From: Marinospirillum sp.
GTDB lineage: Bacteria > Pseudomonadota > Gammaproteobacteria > Pseudomonadales > Halomonadaceae
Assembly: GCA_007119985.1 (NCBI GenBank)
Contig: SKOQ01000199.1
Coordinates: 1 to 9,918, forward strand
Reading direction: 5' to 3'
Length of the DNA stretch: 9,918 bases
Every line of letters starts with the position of its first letter. Position 1 is the first letter of the stretch. The notes below the pieces were generated by a model, which was not told where the DNA came from, searched no databases, and saw nothing but the letters and a program-made list of their open reading frames with translations. Made by a program: the position numbers and the translations under genes. Below are positions 6,650 through 9,918 of this stretch, one piece after another.

Positions 6650-7819
6650 ATGCACGCACCTTTTCTTGAAATGAACTTTGGCCTTGAAGAAGAAATCAAC
6701 ATGCTGCGCCAGCAGGTGAACGCCTTTGCGGCCGCCGAAATTGCTCCGCGCGCTGCGGCGATTGATCGCGAGAACAACTTCCCGATGGACTTATGGAAGA
6801 AGTTCGGTGACATGGGCCTGCTTGGTATTACCGTGCCCGAAGAATATGGCGGCTCCGGCATGGGCTATCTTGCCCATGCGATCGCCATGGAAGAAATCTC
6901 GCGTGCTTCGGCCTCGGTTGCCCTCTCCTATGGCGCCCACTCCAATCTCTGCGTCAACCAAATCAAGCTCAATGGCAGCGAGGCGCAGAAAAAACGCTAC
7001 CTCCCAGATCTCTGCTCAGGCGACAAGATCGGCGCACTGGCCATGTCTGAACCCAATGCTGGCTCTGATGTGGTCAGCATGAAGCTGCGGGCTGAAAAAC
7101 AAGGCGATCACTACCTGCTCAATGGCAGCAAGATGTGGATCACCAACGGGCCAGATGCCCATACCTACGTCATCTATGCCAAGACGGATGTGAAGGCCGG
7201 TGCCAAGGGCATCAGTGCCTTTATTGTTGAGCGTGATTGGGCTGGGTTCTCGCGCCAACCCAAGCTCGATAAGCTCGGTATGCGCGGCTCCAATACCTGC
7301 GAACTGGTTTTTGAGGACTGCCGTGTCCCAGTCGAAAACCTGCTGGGTGAAGAAGGCAAGGGCGTACGCGTACTGATGAGCGGCCTCGATTATGAGCGCA
7401 CCGTACTGGCTGCTGGCCCCACTGGCATTATGCAGGCGGCCTTGGATGTCGTGGTGCCCTATCTGCATGAGCGCCAGCAATTTGGTCAGCCGATTGGTGA
7501 GTTCCAGCTGGTACAAGGCAAGGTGGCCGATATGTACACCACCCTCTGCGCCTGCCGTGCTTATCTGTATGCCGTTGCGCGCGCCTGTGATCGCGGTGAA
7601 ACCAGCCGGAAAGATGCAGCCGGTGTCATTCTTTACTGCGCTGAAAAAGCCACGCAGGTTGCACTGGATGCGATTCAGCTGCTGGGTGGCAATGGCTATA
7701 CCAACGACTACCCAACAGGTCGCCTGCTGCGCGATGCCAAGCTCTATGAAATCGGTGCGGGCACCAGCGAAATCCGCCGCATGCTGATCGGTCGCGAGAT
7801 CTTTACTGAATCCCGCTGA
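6650..7819 (+). CDS. liuA: Isovaleryl-CoA dehydrogenase
   Basis: A 389-residue FAD-dependent acyl-CoA dehydrogenase that oxidises isovaleryl-CoA to 3-methylcrotonyl-CoA, passing electrons to ETF. The N-terminal helical domain, the middle beta domain with AMSEPNAGSD (131-140) and KMWITNG (161-167), and the C-terminal domain with RQQFGQPIGEFQ (275-286) and QLLGGNGY (343-350) are all present. The position of the catalytic base supports isovaleryl specificity. Glu249 in LDYERTVLAAGP (246-257) corresponds to the Glu of human isovaleryl-CoA dehydrogenase, whereas the usual base in the YEG-TSE loop is replaced (IGAGTSEIRR, 368-377). The ATG at 6650 has AGAAGG eight bases upstream; a second Met at residue 8 lacks such a site. 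It is the first gene of liuABC, which confirms the leucine pathway assignment. Regulation is probably by the operator at 6577-6592. Confidence 0.95.
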   Translation: MHAPFLEMNFGLEEEINMLRQQVNAFAAAEIAPRAAAIDRENNFPMDLWKKFGDMGLLGITVPEEYGGSGMGYLAHAIAMEEISRASASVALSYGAHSNLCVNQIKLNGSEAQKKRYLPDLCSGDKIGALAMSEPNAGSDVVSMKLRAEKQGDHYLLNGSKMWITNGPDAHTYVIYAKTDVKAGAKGISAFIVERDWAGFSRQPKLDKLGMRGSNTCELVFEDCRVPVENLLGEEGKGVRVLMSGLDYERTVLAAGPTGIMQAALDVVVPYLHERQQFGQPIGEFQLVQGKVADMYTTLCACRAYLYAVARACDRGETSRKDAAGVILYCAEKATQVALDAIQLLGGNGYTNDYPTGRLLRDAKLYEIGAGTSEIRRMLIGREIFTESR

Positions 7820-7826
7820 AGCCATC

Positions 7827-7848
7827 GCCCACTCTTGATGACGTGGGC
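7827..7848 (+). other. Hairpin in the liuA-liuB gap
   Basis: GCCCAC, a 10-nt loop and GTGGGC form a perfect 6-bp GC-rich stem seven bases after the liuA stop. There is no T-tract after it, so it is more likely an mRNA-processing or stability element, or a partial attenuator, than a terminator. It also covers the ATG at 7843, arguing against that as the liuB start. Confidence 0.45.
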
Positions 7849-7887
7849 TTTCAGTCCGTCCCTTTCACTTTTAAAAGGATATTCAGG

Positions 7888-9495
7888 ATGAGTGTGATCT
7901 CTTCTCAGATCAATCCGCGTGATGCGCAGTTTCAAGCCAAGGCACAAGCCATGCAAGCCTTGGTGGATGATCTTCATGCGCAGCTAGCGCGTATCCGCTT
8001 AGGCGGTGGCCCAGCAGCACAAGAGCGACATTTGGCACGCGGCAAACTCCTCCCCAGAGAGCGCGTTGAGCGTCTTCTTGATCCAGGCACCCCTTTTTTA
8101 GAACTGTCACAACTGGCAGCCTGGGGCATGTATGGTGATCAGGTGCCCGGCGGGGGGGTAATTACTGGCCTTGGGCGTGTTGCTGGCGTGGAGTGTTTGA
8201 TCGTGGCCAATGATGCCACCACCAAGGGCGGCACCTACTTCCCAATGACCGCCAAAAAGCATCTGCGTGCGCAAGAAATCGCGCGCAAAAATCGCCTGCC
8301 CTGTATTTATCTGGTGGATTCTGGTGGTGCCAATCTGCCCAGTCAGGATGAGGTTTTTCCTGATCGCGATCACTTTGGGCGCATCTTTTACAATCAGGCC
8401 ACCCTCTCCGCGCAGGGCATTCCCCAAATCGCGGCAGTGATGGGGTCCTGCACGGCCGGTGGCGCTTATGTTCCGGCTATGGCGGATGAGTCGATTATCG
8501 TCAAGGATCAAGGCACCATCTTTCTGGCTGGCCCACCGCTGGTCAAGGCGGCCACGGGGGAAATCGTCTCCGCAGAAGACCTGGGTGGCGCTGAAGTCCA
8601 TACCAAGATGTCCGGCGTGGCCGACCATCTGGCACTCAATGATGAACATGCGTTGCAACTGGTGCGCCGTGCTATCAGCCGTCTCAACTGGCGCAAACAA
8701 GGCGAGCTGGATATCCAGCCCTCTCGCCCGCCGCTCTATGACCCAAGCGAACTTTACGGCATCGTGGGGACGGACCTGCGTAAACCCTTTGATGTCCGCG
8801 AGGTGATTGCCCGTTTGGTCGATGGCTCAGAGTTTGATGAATTCAAACGCTGGTATGGCGAGACACTGGTCACGGGCTTTGCGCGCTTGCATGGCTACCC
8901 CATTGGGATCGTCGCCAACAACGGGGTGTTGTTTTCTGAATCAGCCCTCAAAGGGGCCCACTTTATTGAACTCTGCGCCCAGCGCGGCATTCCGCTGCTG
9001 TTTTTGCAGAATATCACCGGCTTTATGGTGGGCTCACGCTATGAGCATGAAGGGATTGCAAAACATGGCGCGAAGATGGTCACCGCCGTGGCCTGCGCGC
9101 AAGTACCCAAATTCACCGTGGTGATTGGCGGCAGCTTTGGTGCCGGCAACTATGGCATGTGCGGCCGCGCCTATGATCCAAATCTGATGTGGATGTGGCC
9201 CAATGCGCGCATCTCGGTGATGGGGGGCGAGCAGGCTGCCAATGTGCTGGCGCAGGTCAAACGTGAGCAGTTAGCACGCCAAGGGCAGGACTGGCCTGAA
9301 GAAGAGGAAGCCGCTTTTAAACAGCCCATTCTCGATCAGTATGAAGAACAGGGGCACCCCTACTATGCCAGCGCACGCCTCTGGGATGATGGCATTCTGG
9401 ATCCCTTGCAAACTCGCGACGCACTGGGTCTGGCTATTTCAGCCGCGCTGAATGCGCCGATTCAACCAACACGCTTTGGCGTGTTCCGCATGTAA
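7888..9495 (+). CDS. liuB: Methylcrotonyl-CoA carboxylase, carboxyltransferase (beta) subunit
   Basis: A 535-residue subunit with tandem crotonase-fold carboxyltransferase domains. It moves CO2 from carboxybiotin, carried by the alpha subunit LiuD, onto 3-methylcrotonyl-CoA to give 3-methylglutaconyl-CoA. The N-terminal domain has the acyl-CoA-site motif GSCTAGGAYVPAMAD (186-200) and GPPLVKAATGE (215-225). The C-terminal domain has NITGFMVGSRYE (375-386), GGSFGAGNYGMCGRAYDP (414-431) for the biotin side, and VMGGEQAANVL (444-454). GPPLVKAATGE and NITGFMVG favour methylcrotonyl- over propionyl- or acetyl-CoA carboxylase, as does its place after liuA. The frame is open from 7843, but 7888 is chosen because AAAAGGA (7873-7879) precedes it at good spacing and the upstream codons lie in a hairpin. 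The biotin carboxylase subunit is not in the window and should follow liuC. Confidence 0.95.
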   Translation: MSVISSQINPRDAQFQAKAQAMQALVDDLHAQLARIRLGGGPAAQERHLARGKLLPRERVERLLDPGTPFLELSQLAAWGMYGDQVPGGGVITGLGRVAGVECLIVANDATTKGGTYFPMTAKKHLRAQEIARKNRLPCIYLVDSGGANLPSQDEVFPDRDHFGRIFYNQATLSAQGIPQIAAVMGSCTAGGAYVPAMADESIIVKDQGTIFLAGPPLVKAATGEIVSAEDLGGAEVHTKMSGVADHLALNDEHALQLVRRAISRLNWRKQGELDIQPSRPPLYDPSELYGIVGTDLRKPFDVREVIARLVDGSEFDEFKRWYGETLVTGFARLHGYPIGIVANNGVLFSESALKGAHFIELCAQRGIPLLFLQNITGFMVGSRYEHEGIAKHGAKMVTAVACAQVPKFTVVIGGSFGAGNYGMCGRAYDPNLMWMWPNARISVMGGEQAANVLAQVKREQLARQGQDWPEEEEAAFKQPILDQYEEQGHPYYASARLWDDGILDPLQTRDALGLAISAALNAPIQPTRFGVFRM

Positions 9496-9505
9496 GGAGC
9501 CGATG

Positions 9506-9918
9506 ATGCAACCCGCTTCTCTACTCGATATTGATGCACGCGGCGTCGCGACGCTGACTTTAAACCGACCAGAAGTGCACCATGCCTTTGATGATCAGCT
9601 GATCGCACGCTTGATCGATCAACTTGAAGAGGTGCGTCTGGCTGAGGTGCGCTTACTGGTGCTGCGCTCAAGCGGCAAGAGCTTCTCGGCTGGCGCGGAT
9701 CTGGCCTGGATGCAGCGCATGGCGCAGATGAGCCAGGCTGAGAATCTCCAGGATGCACAACAGCTGGCTCTGCTGATGGAAAGACTGGATCTCCTGCCCT
9801 GCCCCACCCTGTGTCTGGTGCAAGGCGCGGCTTATGGTGGTGCGGTGGGGCTCATCGCCTGCTGTGATGTGGCTTTGGCCAGTGATCAGGCCAGCTTGTG
9901 CCTCTCAGAAGTCAAACT
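9506..9918 (+). CDS. liuC: 3-Methylglutaconyl-CoA hydratase, N-terminal part (runs off right edge)
   Basis: About 138 residues of an enoyl-CoA hydratase/isomerase (crotonase) family protein, open to the right edge. Visible family features are LTLNRPEVHHAF (17-28), the oxyanion-hole segment FSAGADLAWM (60-69) and GAAYGGAVGLIACCDVALA (107-125). LCLSEVKL (131-138) carries Glu135 at the usual second catalytic position. The first catalytic Glu seen in many hydratases (GG-G-x-E) is absent here, with GGAVGL in its place. In the pathway it hydrates 3-methylglutaconyl-CoA to HMG-CoA. Two ATG codons are adjacent (9503 and 9506). AAGGAG overlapping the liuB stop is three bases from the first and six from the second, so 9506 is preferred. 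The gap to liuB is only 10 bp, consistent with one operon. The assignment rests on position as well as sequence, since crotonases are hard to separate by motif. Confidence 0.88.
   Translation, partial: MQPASLLDIDARGVATLTLNRPEVHHAFDDQLIARLIDQLEEVRLAEVRLLVLRSSGKSFSAGADLAWMQRMAQMSQAENLQDAQQLALLMERLDLLPCPTLCLVQGAAYGGAVGLIACCDVALASDQASLCLSEVK

Noticed and set aside
7016..7825. 269-codon minus-strand frame opposite liuA
   Set aside because: It is fully antisense to a well-supported gene, has no recognisable family features or ribosome-binding site, and is explained by codon bias of liuA. The same applies to the long minus-strand frame at 8107-8700 opposite liuB.
7843..7887. Extended 15-residue N-terminus of LiuB
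   Set aside because: The ATG at 7843 lies in a hairpin without a ribosome-binding site, whereas the ATG at 7888 has AAAAGGA at proper spacing.
1..9918. Mobile element, CRISPR array, toxin-antitoxin, phage or defence system
   Set aside because: I saw no transposase, integrase, direct-repeat array, tRNA or terminal repeats; every long gene fits a known catabolic or regulatory family.

Overview
The window is a catabolic island from what is most likely a gammaproteobacterium (moderately GC-rich, Shine-Dalgarno sites on every gene, gene content typical of that class; genus not assignable from the sequence alone). It is devoted to breakdown of branched-chain amino acids, chiefly leucine, plus one valine enzyme. 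I see no mobile element, CRISPR array, RNA gene or unknown multi-gene system. The new information is mainly in regulation.

Layout. 1-444 (minus) is the N-terminal part of a polytopic membrane permease running off the left edge. 543-2207 (minus) is an AMP-forming acyl-CoA synthetase. 2208-2618 is a divergent control region. 2619-3809 (plus) is an acetyl-CoA acetyltransferase (thiolase). It converges on a LysR-type regulator at 3905-4804 (minus), which is divergent from 4999-6498 (plus), a CoA-acylating methylmalonate-semialdehyde dehydrogenase (mmsA). mmsA ends in a textbook intrinsic terminator (6542-6565). Immediately after it starts the liu operon: liuA isovaleryl-CoA dehydrogenase (6650-7819), liuB methylcrotonyl-CoA carboxylase carboxyltransferase subunit (7888-9495) and liuC methylglutaconyl-CoA hydratase (9506 to beyond the right edge).

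How the genes fit together. LiuA, LiuB (with a biotin-bearing LiuD expected downstream) and LiuC carry isovaleryl-CoA towards HMG-CoA. A lyase (LiuE, not seen) would then give acetyl-CoA and acetoacetate. The thiolase cleaves acetoacetyl-CoA to two acetyl-CoA, and the acyl-CoA synthetase may activate acetoacetate, isovalerate or another short acid. MmsA completes valine catabolism to propionyl-CoA.

Regulation. The same 16-bp near-palindrome, TTTACGTTTACGTCAA, lies in front of both the synthetase (2245-2260, minus) and liuA (6577-6592, plus). In each case it sits in the same orientation inside a 19-bp promoter spacer, as expected for a MerR-family regulator such as LiuR. No MerR gene is present in the window. 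A second control region, three consecutive inverted repeats at 4829-4872, lies between lysR and mmsA and is the probable LysR target.
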